NCBI GenBank assembly: GCA_016803235.1 | Contig: JADCLI010000017.1 | Location: 1-64,000, forward strand | Reading direction: 5' to 3' | DNA from: Pimelobacter simplex | Lineage (GTDB): Bacteria; Actinomycetota; Actinomycetes; Propionibacteriales; Nocardioidaceae | DNA: 64,000 bases | In this document: positions 47,315 to 55,159 of the stretch, piece by piece | Numbering within the stretch: position 1 is the stretch's first letter | Layout of the letters: each line of letters opens with the position of its first letter | Notes under the pieces: model-generated | What the model saw: only the letters and a program-made list of their open reading frames with translations | Told to the model about the DNA's origin: nothing | Databases searched by the model: none | Position numbers and translations under genes: made by a program

Positions 47315-49866
47315 CGGGACTTCCTCATCGACAGTGGTTGGACGGGAGAGTAGTGACGTCGGGGCAGGCGCAGGCGACGGGCCCAGCCAGGAGCGCGGTG
47401 GGCGACCTGCCAGGCGAGGACGCCGACGGCGAGCGAGGCGAGCAGCCCGCCCAGCGGCCAGCGGGTCTCGAACCACGGGTAGACCTGCCAGTGGGTGAGA
47501 TAGACGTAGAGCGACGCACTGGCGACGACGCCGGCCGGCCCGACGAGCACCCGCGGCCACGGCACGGTCGGGACCCAGACCAGCACGACGACGCCCACCG
47601 CGATGAGCAGGTCGCGTACGTCGCTGCTGGTGAAGCCCCAGCAGCCGGCCAGCAGCACGGCCGTGAGGAGCACCCGGTCGCGCCGCCCCCGGGCGACGGC
47701 GGCGGCCCACCCGCCGAGGAACAGCCAGCCGACGAAGACGGAGGAGTGGATGACGTCCCCGCCGTACGACGCGAGGTCGGCTGCCCAGCGCGGCATCAGC
47801 GCGGCGGTGGTGAGACCCAGGGCGAGCGGGAACCGGTGGCGTCGCTCGAGGGCCATCACCCGCGGGACCGCGGTCAGCAGCCCGGCGCCGACCGCGAGGA
47901 GCAGCACCACCTCGACGAACCAGTAGTGCCAGTCCGGCTCGGACCAGTCGTGCGAGCCCAGCACGTCGTTGAGGAGCAGGACGCTGCGCCAGCCGGGGTG
48001 CCCGGTGAGGAGCGCGACCGCGCCGATCCAGAGCACGGCGGGGACGGCGACGCGGGCTGCCGCCCGGCCGACGCGGCGCAGGCGCTCGCGGGGTCCCTCG
48101 TCGGCCAGGTGGAAGCGCGCGAAGTTCACGCCGGCGACGGCCAGCAGGACGTGGGCGCCGCCGAGCACGGTCCACAGGTTGGTGTGGGAGCCGACGATGA
48201 AGACGATCGCGAGGGCGCGGAGCACGATCGTGGTGTCGACGCGGGCCCAGGTGGGGCGCCGCCGCGGACGTTGGGCGTGGCCCTCGGCGACGGCCGCGAG
48301 CTCGGCCACGGACCAGGTCTGCCAGTGCTCGGGGAGCCGGCCGATCCGGCTCTCCAGGCGCAGGGAGAGCTCGACGTAGGACAGGGAGTCGCCGCCCAGG
48401 CTGACGAAGGACGCGCCGGGATCGACCTGGTCGTGGCCGAGGATGCGCCCGTAGAGCCGGGCGATCGAGGCCTCCGGGGTGTCGACGACAGCGGCGGGGG
48501 CCGGCTGCAGCCGGGCGACCGCCTGCTGGTCGAGCTTGCCGTTGGGCAGCCGCGGCAGTGCCGGCACGGGAACGACGAGCACGGCGTGGGCGGGCAGGCC
48601 GGTCGCGGCCGTCGTCGCGGCGGCGACCTCCGCGAGGGTCGCGGCGTCGGGCGACCCGGGGACGGCGACCACGAGGTGGGCGCCGTCGGCGGACTCGGCG
48701 CACCCGGCGTCGTACCCGCCGAGGCCGAGCAGGGTCTGCACCCGGTCCAGGTCGATCCGCTGCCCGAACAGCTTCGCGAAGCGCGAGCGGCGCCCGACGA
48801 TCTCGACCAGGCCCTCGGGCGTGAACCGGGCCAGGTCGCCGGTGTGCAGCTCGTCGGGACCGGCTCCGAGCGCGAGGTCGGCGGGCGACTCGGCGTACCC
48901 CATCATCACGTTGGGCCCGCTGTAGACGAGCTCGCCGACGCCGTCGCCGGCCCCCTCGACGGGGTCGATCCGGAAGCTGCCGCCGGGGATGGCGACGCCG
49001 ACGCAGTCGGGATGGGTGGTGGCCAGCTCGGGCGGCAGGTACGCCATCCGCGCGGTGGCCTCGGTCTGGCCGTACATCACGACCAGCTCCCAGCCCTCGC
49101 GCGCGCCCTGCTCGGCCAGGGCGCGCACCCGGTCCGGTGCGAGCCGGCCGCCCGCCTGGGTGACCTGACGCAGCGTGGGCAGCTCCGGCCAGCCCGCGGT
49201 GCCGAGCAGGTCGAAGGTGTAGGGCACGCCCGCGAAGGACGTGACACCCTCCGCCCGGGCCCGCTCCCACAGTGCCGGGTCGGTCACCGAGCGGTCGTCG
49301 AGGACCACGGTGGCTCCGGCCACCAGGTGGCTGTGCAGCACGGACAGGCCGTAGCAGTAGTCGAGCGGCAGGGTGGTCAGCGCGACGTCGTCGCCGGTGA
49401 GCCGCAGGTACGCCGCGATGGCGGTCGCGTTGGAGTCGAGGTTGGCGGCGGACAGCCGCACCAGCTTGGGCGACCCCGTCGACCCCGAGGTGCTCAGCAG
49501 CAGCCGCAGCTCGGGGTGCAGGGCCGGCGCGGTCGCACCGGTGGCGAGCCAGTGGCCCCCGGCGTGCTCCACCGAGGCGCCGTACGCGCGGGCCAGGCCG
49601 TCATCGTGGGTGAGCAAGGTGGCGTGTCCGCCGGTGAACGCGGCCAGCCAGGCGACCACGAGCTCCGTCGTCGGGGCGGGCCGCAGTCGCACCAGCTGGG
49701 CGTCGCCGAGGGCCGCGAGCTGGTCGCGGGCCGTCGCGACCCGGCGGTCGAGCTCGGCATAGGTCAGGACGCCGGTCGGTGTCCGCAGCGCGGGGCGCTC
49801 GCCGTGGCGCGCGAGGTCGCCGGCGATGCGCGCCGCCGCCCGGGCTGCTGCCTTGACTTCCCCCAC
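47311..49866 (-). CDS. Adenylation-carrier-acyltransferase fusion (A-PCP-AT3)
   Basis: An 851-residue protein in three parts. (1) An adenylation domain (about 1-470) with A3 LSTSGSTGSPKLV, A5 MYGQTEATARM, A7 LHTGDLARFTPEGL and A10 PRLPNGKLD. (2) A carrier domain (about 475-550) with FVSLGGDSL, whose Ser takes phosphopantetheine. (3) A membrane acyltransferase-3 domain (about 575-850) with around ten hydrophobic segments and a SHTNLW start. It would activate an amino or carboxylic acid, hold it as a thioester and pass it to an acceptor at the membrane. It is the first gene of the fbp operon behind iron-box-like sites, so a siderophore-type or iron-linked product is likely. GTG start; no strong ribosome site. 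Confidence 0.87.
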   Translation of the reverse strand: MGEVKAAARAAARIAGDLARHGERPALRTPTGVLTYAELDRRVATARDQLAALGDAQLVRLRPAPTTELVVAWLAAFTGGHATLLTHDDGLARAYGASVEHAGGHWLATGATAPALHPELRLLLSTSGSTGSPKLVRLSAANLDSNATAIAAYLRLTGDDVALTTLPLDYCYGLSVLHSHLVAGATVVLDDRSVTDPALWERARAEGVTSFAGVPYTFDLLGTAGWPELPTLRQVTQAGGRLAPDRVRALAEQGAREGWELVVMYGQTEATARMAYLPPELATTHPDCVGVAIPGGSFRIDPVEGAGDGVGELVYSGPNVMMGYAESPADLALGAGPDELHTGDLARFTPEGLVEIVGRRSRFAKLFGQRIDLDRVQTLLGLGGYDAGCAESADGAHLVVAVPGSPDAATLAEVAAATTAATGLPAHAVLVVPVPALPRLPNGKLDQQAVARLQPAPAAVVDTPEASIARLYGRILGHDQVDPGASFVSLGGDSLSYVELSLRLESRIGRLPEHWQTWSVAELAAVAEGHAQRPRRRPTWARVDTTIVLRALAIVFIVGSHTNLWTVLGGAHVLLAVAGVNFARFHLADEGPRERLRRVGRAAARVAVPAVLWIGAVALLTGHPGWRSVLLLNDVLGSHDWSEPDWHYWFVEVVLLLAVGAGLLTAVPRVMALERRHRFPLALGLTTAALMPRWAADLASYGGDVIHSSVFVGWLFLGGWAAAVARGRRDRVLLTAVLLAGCWGFTSSDVRDLLIAVGVVVLVWVPTVPWPRVLVGPAGVVASASLYVYLTHWQVYPWFETRWPLGGLLASLAVGVLAWQVAHRAPGWARRLRLPRRHYSPVQPLSMRKSR

Positions 49867-49871
49867 GAGGG

Positions 49872-49919
49872 AAGGCTAAAGCAAGGCTGCCCTTGCTGCG
49901 GAAAGCCTGTCCTTACTGA
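49872..49919 (-). promoter_or_regulatory. Iron-box-like (DtxR/IdeR-type) operator
   Basis: AGCAAGG (49880-49886) and CCTTGCT (49891-49897) form an exact inverted repeat with an AGGCT-CCT core. Next to it, minus strand 49916-49898 reads TAAGGACAGGCTTTCCGCA, 12 of 19 positions like TTAGGTTAGGCTAACCTAA by my count. Both lie in the 46-base gap before the operon start. Likeness is moderate. Confidence 0.5.
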
Positions 49920-50383
49920 GACGGGGTCAGCAGGAAGACGGGGATCACCCGGTCGGTCCATTCGACGTACTTGTCGTAGTTGGGCCAGATGGTCACCATG
50001 TGCGCCCAGGCCTTCGCCTTCTCGTCCCCGGTCAGCTCGCGCCAGGTGCAGGTGTGGTGGCGGCGCCTGTAGTCGACCTCGACCGTCTCGGCGGCGCGCA
50101 GGTTCGCCGACCAGACCGGCGGCTTCGGTGCGCCGAACGACGAGCCGGCGATCAGCCAGCCGCCCTGCCACGGCACGCACAGCAGCGGCGTGGAGCGCGG
50201 GATCCCCGACTTGCGGCCCTTGACCGTCAGCAACAGGCTCGGCAGCCCGGCGAGCCCGACCAGGCTCACCCGGCGGCCCGTCAGCCGCTGCAGGTGCTTG
50301 TCGGTCCAGGTGATCTGGGGGAGCAGGCCCGGCATCCACGGCTGGGAGCCGAGCTTGATCGCGACGGGGGTGAACAGGCCCAT
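49913..50383 (-). CDS. Deazaflavin (F420)-dependent nitroreductase-like protein
   Basis: A 156-residue split-barrel protein of the Ddn family, starting at ATG 50383. It has the usual blocks LLTVKGRKSGIPRSTPLL, GGWLIAGSSFGAPKPPVWSANL and VEVDYRRRHHTCTWREL. Relatives use reduced F420 to reduce quinones, nitro compounds or other acceptors at the membrane. The WSANLRA motif and length match. Its 3' end carries part of the control region of the iron operon. The natural substrate is not known. Confidence 0.85.
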   Translation of the reverse strand: MGLFTPVAIKLGSQPWMPGLLPQITWTDKHLQRLTGRRVSLVGLAGLPSLLLTVKGRKSGIPRSTPLLCVPWQGGWLIAGSSFGAPKPPVWSANLRAAETVEVDYRRRHHTCTWRELTGDEKAKAWAHMVTIWPNYDKYVEWTDRVIPVFLLTPSQ

Positions 50384-50427
50384 GGGCGAACCCTAGAACG
50401 TGTTCTCGGCAAACGGCGACGGGCAGG

Positions 50428-51030
50428 TCAGCCGACCTGCATGACGCGGGTGCCGCCCGCGAACTTGTCGTGCCAGCCCTGGTGGTTGGGCTGGTCGTTG
50501 TTCAGGGTGACCGCGATGAAGATCATGGCGGCGATGGGAGCAGCCCAGCCCAGGAAGAACCACCCGAGGACGGGGATGATGCTGAGGACGCCGAGCGCCG
50601 CGTAGGCGTTGCGCTTGAGGGCCTGCTCCATCGTCGGCTTGGTGGCGCCGTCGGGGCCGTAGGTCCGCAGCTTCATGACCATCTTGCCCACGGTCTGCCC
50701 GGAGTTGGACTCCATGAAGGCGAAGTAGCCCAGGTAGATGGCCGCCTGCAGGATCGCCATCACCGTGTAGAAGAGGAACTGCTCGCCGAAGGAGTAGACG
50801 AAGCCGGTCAGGAAGATCGCGCTGAACACGATGTAGAGCACGACGTTGACCACTCCGAGCAGCACGTGGTCGATCAGGCGCGCGAGGAAGCGGTTGAGCA
50901 GCTCGGCCGGACGCGGGACGCCGGTCGGAGCGCCACCGAACTGCGGCTGCGGCGGACCGCCGTACCCACCCGGCGGGGGCGGCGGCGTGCCACCCGGCGG
51001 TGGCGGCGGAGGCGGCTGGTTGTAGGACAT
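50428..51030 (-). CDS. RDD family membrane protein
   Basis: A 200-residue protein starting at ATG 51030 with a Pro/Gly-rich N-tail (about 1-40, including a run of seven prolines). An RDD domain follows: LLNRFLARLIDHVLLG (the Arg and Asp of the family name), then hydrophobic segments around residues 60, 90 and 150, and an ESNSGQTVGKMVMKLRTYG motif between. Family members are of varied function, some linked to transport or ion balance. No neighbour gives a clear hint. Confidence 0.87.
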   Translation of the reverse strand: MSYNQPPPPPPPGGTPPPPPGGYGGPPQPQFGGAPTGVPRPAELLNRFLARLIDHVLLGVVNVVLYIVFSAIFLTGFVYSFGEQFLFYTVMAILQAAIYLGYFAFMESNSGQTVGKMVMKLRTYGPDGATKPTMEQALKRNAYAALGVLSIIPVLGWFFLGWAAPIAAMIFIAVTLNNDQPNHQGWHDKFAGGTRVMQVG

Positions 51031-51181
51031 GCGTGCTCCTCGAGTCGTGGGGTGCGCGTGCGCACCCGGGGGTGGCAGCAATCTAGTGCGCAAAGGTGCC
51101 CCGGAGCGGGCAATGCGAGCGTTCTCGCCCCGTTGCCCGCGCGTTCAACCCGCTGACGCCGGGTCGCCCTACCGTCCGACC

Positions 51182-52720
51182 GTGATCGCTCGCGGAACGC
51201 TCGGCAGCCTGCTCGTGCTGCTCGGCGGCCTCGTCACCGCCACCCTCCCGGCCTCGACCCCGGTGCTGCGCATCGGCGCCCTGGGCGCACTGCGCGCCCA
51301 CGAGGTCGGCCGGATGACCGGGCTGGTGGTGGTCCTGGTCGGCCTGGGGCTGCTGGCGAACGCCTGGTTGCGGCTGTGCCGCACGGTCGCGGTCGGCGAC
51401 CGGGACACCGCGGACCCGGTCGAGGGCGTCGCCCTCGCTCGCTTCGCGGCGATCGTGTGGAGCGCGCCGCTGATGCTGGCCCCGCCGCTGTTCTCCCGCG
51501 ACGGCTGGTCATACGCCGCGCAGGGCAAGCTCGCCGAGGTGGGGCTCTCGCCGTACGTCGTCGGGCCGGGGGCGCTCGCACCCGAGACCTTCCTCCCGCT
51601 GCCCGGCTGGATCACCGGTCCACCGATCGTGCAGGCCGTGGACCCGTTGTGGTGGGACACCGCGACGCCGTACGGGCCGGTGCCGGTGTTCCTCGGCGCG
51701 ATCGTCGCCGGCATCACGGGCAACCCGTGGATCCTGGTGGTCGCCCACCGCGGCTTCGCCCTGCTCGGCCTGGTGCTGCTGGCCTGGGCGGTGCCGCGGC
51801 TCGCGGCCTGGGGCGGCGCCAACCCGGCCGTCGCGACCGCGCTCGTCATCGTGTCGCCGCTGATGATGGCCAACGGGGTGGCCGGCCTGCACAACGACCT
51901 GCTCATGGTCGGCCTGATGGCGGCCGCCCTCGTCGTCGCGGTCGAGCGGGGCTGGGTCTGGGGAGCGGTGCTCGCCGGCGTCGCCGCGGGTGTCAAGGTC
52001 CCCGGCGGCCTGGTGGCCGTCGGCATCGTGCTCGTCTCCCTGCCCGTCGGGGCCGAGCTGCTCACCCGGGTGCGGCGCCTCGGCGCGGTCGCCGCGGTGT
52101 CGGTCGGCACCCTGGTCGGCGTCGGTATCGTCACCGGGATCGGCAACGGCTGGCTGCGCGCCCTCACCGTCCCCGGCGAGGTCAACACCCCGCTCTCCGC
52201 CACCACCCTGGTCGGCGGCATCCTCGACTGGCTGGCCCTGCACCTCGGCCTCGGCACCGATCCCGCCCTCTTCCGCGACCTCGTCCGCGCTCTCGGGCTC
52301 CTGCTCGCCCTCGGCATCGGGGCATGGGTCGGACTGCGCTGGCCGACCGGCTCGCGTCGTACGGCGATCGCGGCCGTCGCGGCCGTGGGCTCGGCCTTCG
52401 TGCTGCTCTCGCCGGTCGTGCACCTGTGGTACTTCCTGCTGCTGCCGCCGTTCCTCGCCGTCCAGCGCCTCCCGCGCCACGCCACCGGGGCTCTCGTCGC
52501 CGTGTCGGTCCTGCTCGGCCTGGTCGCCCCGCTCGACTCGTCCCTGCACGGCGCGTACTACGCGATCGTGATCGGCTGCATGACCGTCGCCCTGCTGCTG
52601 CCGGTCCTCCTGCTCACCCCGCCCGCCCGCGAGCGGCTGGCCCGCATCGTCGCCCCGCTCGCGCCGCCGCTTGTAACTAAGGGTTACAGCGCGAAAACCG
52701 GTGCAGGAGCGCCCGGGTAG
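51182..52720 (+). CDS. Membrane mannosyltransferase, MptB/MptA-like
   Basis: A 512-residue protein with about 12 hydrophobic segments and the GLHNDLLMVGLM motif of polyprenol-phosphomannose-dependent alpha-1,6-mannosyltransferases. An early acidic loop with RDGWSYAAQGKLAEVGLSPYVVG is also typical. It would extend a lipomannan- or arabinomannan-type chain on the outer face. The last 17 codons and the stop at 52718-52720 lie in the left end of the inserted element, so its native C-terminus has been replaced. GTG 51182 is the chosen start. Confidence 0.75.
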   Translation: MIARGTLGSLLVLLGGLVTATLPASTPVLRIGALGALRAHEVGRMTGLVVVLVGLGLLANAWLRLCRTVAVGDRDTADPVEGVALARFAAIVWSAPLMLAPPLFSRDGWSYAAQGKLAEVGLSPYVVGPGALAPETFLPLPGWITGPPIVQAVDPLWWDTATPYGPVPVFLGAIVAGITGNPWILVVAHRGFALLGLVLLAWAVPRLAAWGGANPAVATALVIVSPLMMANGVAGLHNDLLMVGLMAAALVVAVERGWVWGAVLAGVAAGVKVPGGLVAVGIVLVSLPVGAELLTRVRRLGAVAAVSVGTLVGVGIVTGIGNGWLRALTVPGEVNTPLSATTLVGGILDWLALHLGLGTDPALFRDLVRALGLLLALGIGAWVGLRWPTGSRRTAIAAVAAVGSAFVLLSPVVHLWYFLLLPPFLAVQRLPRHATGALVAVSVLLGLVAPLDSSLHGAYYAIVIGCMTVALLLPVLLLTPPARERLARIVAPLAPPLVTKGYSAKTGAGAPG

Positions 52721-52743
52721 TGGCCACAGCACCCGGGTAGTCG
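52669..52743 (+). repeat. Left terminal inverted repeat
   Basis: Starts GCTTGTAACTAAGGGTTACA, whose TGTAAC/GTTACA arms can fold into a small hairpin, then GCGCGAAAACCGGTGCA. Next come two copies of CCCGGGTAGT about 20 bases apart. It includes the last codons of the mannosyltransferase gene. Confidence 0.85.
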
Positions 52744-52843
52744 TCGGCTTGCCCGTCGCAGCGAGCGCCCGCCGTACGCGGCCATCCACAGGCCCAGAGG
52801 GCCGATGTGTCGACAGCATCGTTCGGGGCAACCGTGCCCAGCC

Positions 52844-53893
52844 ATGCATCCTCGAGTCCTGGCGGCGATGGCCGCGAACCACGGTCTGATCACCCGGCAT
52901 GAGCTTCACGACCTCGGTATCGGGCCGGGCCAGGTCCGGTCGTTGCTGCGGTGCGGGCGGGGAGACACCGAACCCCGTCTTCGTGTCCTACGACGCGGGA
53001 TCTTCACGGCTACCGAGATCTGGAACGCCCTTGACGAGTACGTCGGTCAGCCGCTGCTCCTCGCACGCGCCGCCGGCATGGCCGCCAAGCGTGACTGGGT
53101 GCTGAGTCACGACTCCTCCTGCCATCTCCAGGGGCTCCCGATGCTTCGTCCGAAGGAGCCGCTCGTGCACCTCACGCGGCCCGGGTGGACCAATGCCTGG
53201 ACTGAGTACGGCATCAAGCACCACCTGGCGCGGTTCGAGCCCGCGCAGGTGGTCGTCGTCGACGGCATACGCGCCCTCGACCTCGCCCGCACTGCAGCCG
53301 ACGTCGCCCGTGAGCACGGGTTCCGCCACGGCCTGGTGGCGTGTGACGCAGCGATGAGGCGGGGCGTGAGTCGCACCGAGCTCTGGCGCGCGGTCGACGT
53401 GATGACCAGCTGGCCCGGCGTGAAGGATGCGCGTCCGGCCATCGAGCTGGCCGATCCGGGAGCGGAGAGCGTCCTGGAGACCTTGGCGCGAGAGCTGGTC
53501 ATCGAGGCCGGGATCGGGCAGCCGGAGACGCAGTTCCCGGTGCGGACGGCGCGAGGTGTGGCGTGGTGCGACCTGCGGGTCGGCAACCTGATGATCGAGG
53601 CTGACGGCGAGGTCAAGCTCACCGCCGTGGCCGACGGCGGGCTGTCGACGGATCCTCGGCAGACGTGGTTCGACGAGAAGGTCCGCGAGCGAGCGGTCAC
53701 CGACCGCGGCCTCGTGGTGGTGCGGGTCGTCAACGACGACATCTGGAAGCGACGCCGCCGGGCGGAGGCGATCGACCGGATCCGACGCGGGTACGCCGAG
53801 TCCGTCCAGCGGTTCGGACCCGAGCTGGTGCCCGAGCTCGCCCGTGAAGCGGCCGAGCTCCGCCGCCAGTACGGCGATCGACGCTCGGCGTGA
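52844..53893 (+). CDS. AbiEi-like HTH / DUF559 (Vsr-like) nuclease protein
   Basis: A 349-residue protein from ATG 52844; an ATG at 52805 would add 13 residues. Residues 1-60 form the winged helix seen at the start of AbiEi-type antitoxins (LAAMAANHGLITRHELHDLG, then RVLRRGIFTA). The middle (60-200) is an alpha/beta region. Residues about 206-320 follow the DUF559/Vsr fold of restriction-type nucleases: E208, Q230, D243, E252, D254 and K258 (IEADGEVK). The active site looks complete, so DNA nicking or cutting is likely. Proteins of this make-up are often labelled antitoxin without a toxin beside them, and none is here. Confidence 0.8.
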   Translation: MHPRVLAAMAANHGLITRHELHDLGIGPGQVRSLLRCGRGDTEPRLRVLRRGIFTATEIWNALDEYVGQPLLLARAAGMAAKRDWVLSHDSSCHLQGLPMLRPKEPLVHLTRPGWTNAWTEYGIKHHLARFEPAQVVVVDGIRALDLARTAADVAREHGFRHGLVACDAAMRRGVSRTELWRAVDVMTSWPGVKDARPAIELADPGAESVLETLARELVIEAGIGQPETQFPVRTARGVAWCDLRVGNLMIEADGEVKLTAVADGGLSTDPRQTWFDEKVRERAVTDRGLVVVRVVNDDIWKRRRRAEAIDRIRRGYAESVQRFGPELVPELAREAAELRRQYGDRRSA

Positions 53894-53895
53894 GC

Positions 53896-53970
53896 CGACT
53901 ACCCGGGTGCTCTGGCTACTACCCGGGCGTTGTTGCACCGGTTTTCGCGCTGTAACACTTAGTTACAAGC
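53896..53970 (-). repeat. Right terminal inverted repeat
   Basis: The reverse complement of the left repeat with six mismatches in 75 by my count. It carries the two CCCGGGTAGT copies and the TGTAAC/GTTACA hairpin arms. It ends two bases before the stop codon of the GT4 gene. Confidence 0.85.
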
Positions 53971-53972
53971 GC

Positions 53973-55094
53973 TCAGGCGCTGAGCGCGCCGACCCGGTCG
54001 CCTGCGTGCAGCGTGAGCATCCGGGCCACCGTGCGGTCCCAGCCGTACTGTTCGGCACGCCTCCGGGCAGCGGTACGACGACGGGACTCGGGCAGAGCGA
54101 GCAGCCGCAGCACGGCGTCGGCGAGCGCCTCGGGCGAGGGAGCGCCCCAGGCGCCGCACGAGGCGTCGACCAGCTCCCGGGCGCCACCGCGGTCGGCGGT
54201 CACGACGGGGGTGCCGCAGGCCAGCGCCTCGAGCACCGCGAGGCCGAAGGTCTCGCCGGGGCACACGGACAGGGAGACGTCCGCGGCGGCGAGGCGGTCG
54301 CGCAGCGCGGCCCGGCCGTCGACGTACCCGTGGAAGACCACGGGCGCGTCTCCGGCGATCGCCTCGAGCTCGTCGCGGTGCGGGCCCTCGCCGTACACGT
54401 CCAGGCGCAGCGGGACCCCGCGCCGGTGCAGCTCGACGGCGGTCGCGACCGCCAGGTGCGGGGACTTCTCCCGCGACAGCCGGCCGGCGTGGACCAGCCG
54501 CAGCACGCCACCGGTGCGCTCCCGACCAGCAGGGGGGCGGAAGGTCGCGAGGTCCACTCCCAGGGGCACCCGCGAGACCGGGCAGCCGGCGGCGTCGGCG
54601 ACGGCGCGGAACTCGCTCTCCGCGTACGCCGACGTCACCACCACCGTGTCGAAGCTGCGCACGATCAGCCGGTTGAGCAGTCCGATCGAGACCTTCGAGG
54701 TGGTCTCGAGGCCGGTACGCATCGCGAACATGTCGCCCATCCGCTCGTGCGAGAGCAGCACCGAGCGCACACCGTTGCGGCGCGCCCACCAGGCGACCGG
54801 CAGCAGGGTCAGCTTGTCGCTCCACTCGACGCTGGTCGGTGCGAACCTCTCGAGCACCTCGGTGACCCGCCACGGCTCGACGATCAGCCGGTACCCCCCG
54901 CCCACCCGCGGCGCACGGACCTGGACGACGTCCCCGAGGGAGGTGGTCCGGACGGCGTCGACCGGGCCGGGGATGACGAGGAGGCGCTCGGCTCCGGCGG
55001 CGACGTACCCCTGGCCCAGCTGCTCGATCGCAGTCCGCATGCCTCCCGAGGTCGCGCCGACGAAGTTGGCCAGCTGGGCGATCCGCACGGGCAC
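53973..55094 (-). CDS. GT4 family glycosyltransferase
   Basis: A 373-residue GT-B transferase. It starts VPVRIAQLANFVGATSGGMRTA with the glycine-rich acceptor loop. It has VVVTSAYAESEF in the middle and RLVHAGRLSREKSPHLAV leading into the donor domain. ETFGLAVLEALACGTPVVT carries the catalytic Glu-x7-Glu. GTG start. It stands next to the MptB-like gene, facing it, so a mannosyl transfer to phosphatidylinositol or a glycan is plausible, but the sugar is not certain. Its stop is two bases from the inserted element. Confidence 0.87.
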   Translation of the reverse strand: MPVRIAQLANFVGATSGGMRTAIEQLGQGYVAAGAERLLVIPGPVDAVRTTSLGDVVQVRAPRVGGGYRLIVEPWRVTEVLERFAPTSVEWSDKLTLLPVAWWARRNGVRSVLLSHERMGDMFAMRTGLETTSKVSIGLLNRLIVRSFDTVVVTSAYAESEFRAVADAAGCPVSRVPLGVDLATFRPPAGRERTGGVLRLVHAGRLSREKSPHLAVATAVELHRRGVPLRLDVYGEGPHRDELEAIAGDAPVVFHGYVDGRAALRDRLAAADVSLSVCPGETFGLAVLEALACGTPVVTADRGGARELVDASCGAWGAPSPEALADAVLRLLALPESRRRTAARRRAEQYGWDRTVARMLTLHAGDRVGALSA

Positions 55095-55159
55095 ACCATC
55101 GCGGTGACGGGTGAACCCTTGCCCACGGCATGGTTGACGGGCGCGAAAGGATGGTGGGC

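Larger units (their letters stand above)
52669..53970. mobile_element. TIR-flanked single-gene element (AbiEi/DUF559 type), no transposase
   Basis: 1302 bases bounded by 75-bp inverted repeats (52669-52743 and 53896-53970) that match at 69 positions. It holds one gene, an AbiEi-like winged helix joined to a DUF559/Vsr-like nuclease, and no transposase or integrase. It sits exactly between two convergent host genes, replacing the end of one and stopping two bases from the stop of the other. A two-base GC could be a target duplication or simply part of the repeat. It looks mobile, but the moving enzyme is not known; the nuclease itself is one candidate. Confidence 0.75.

Noticed and set aside
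52669..53970. A classical insertion sequence.
   Set aside because: The only gene has no DDE, HUH, serine or tyrosine transposase motifs, and the 75-bp ends are longer than usual.
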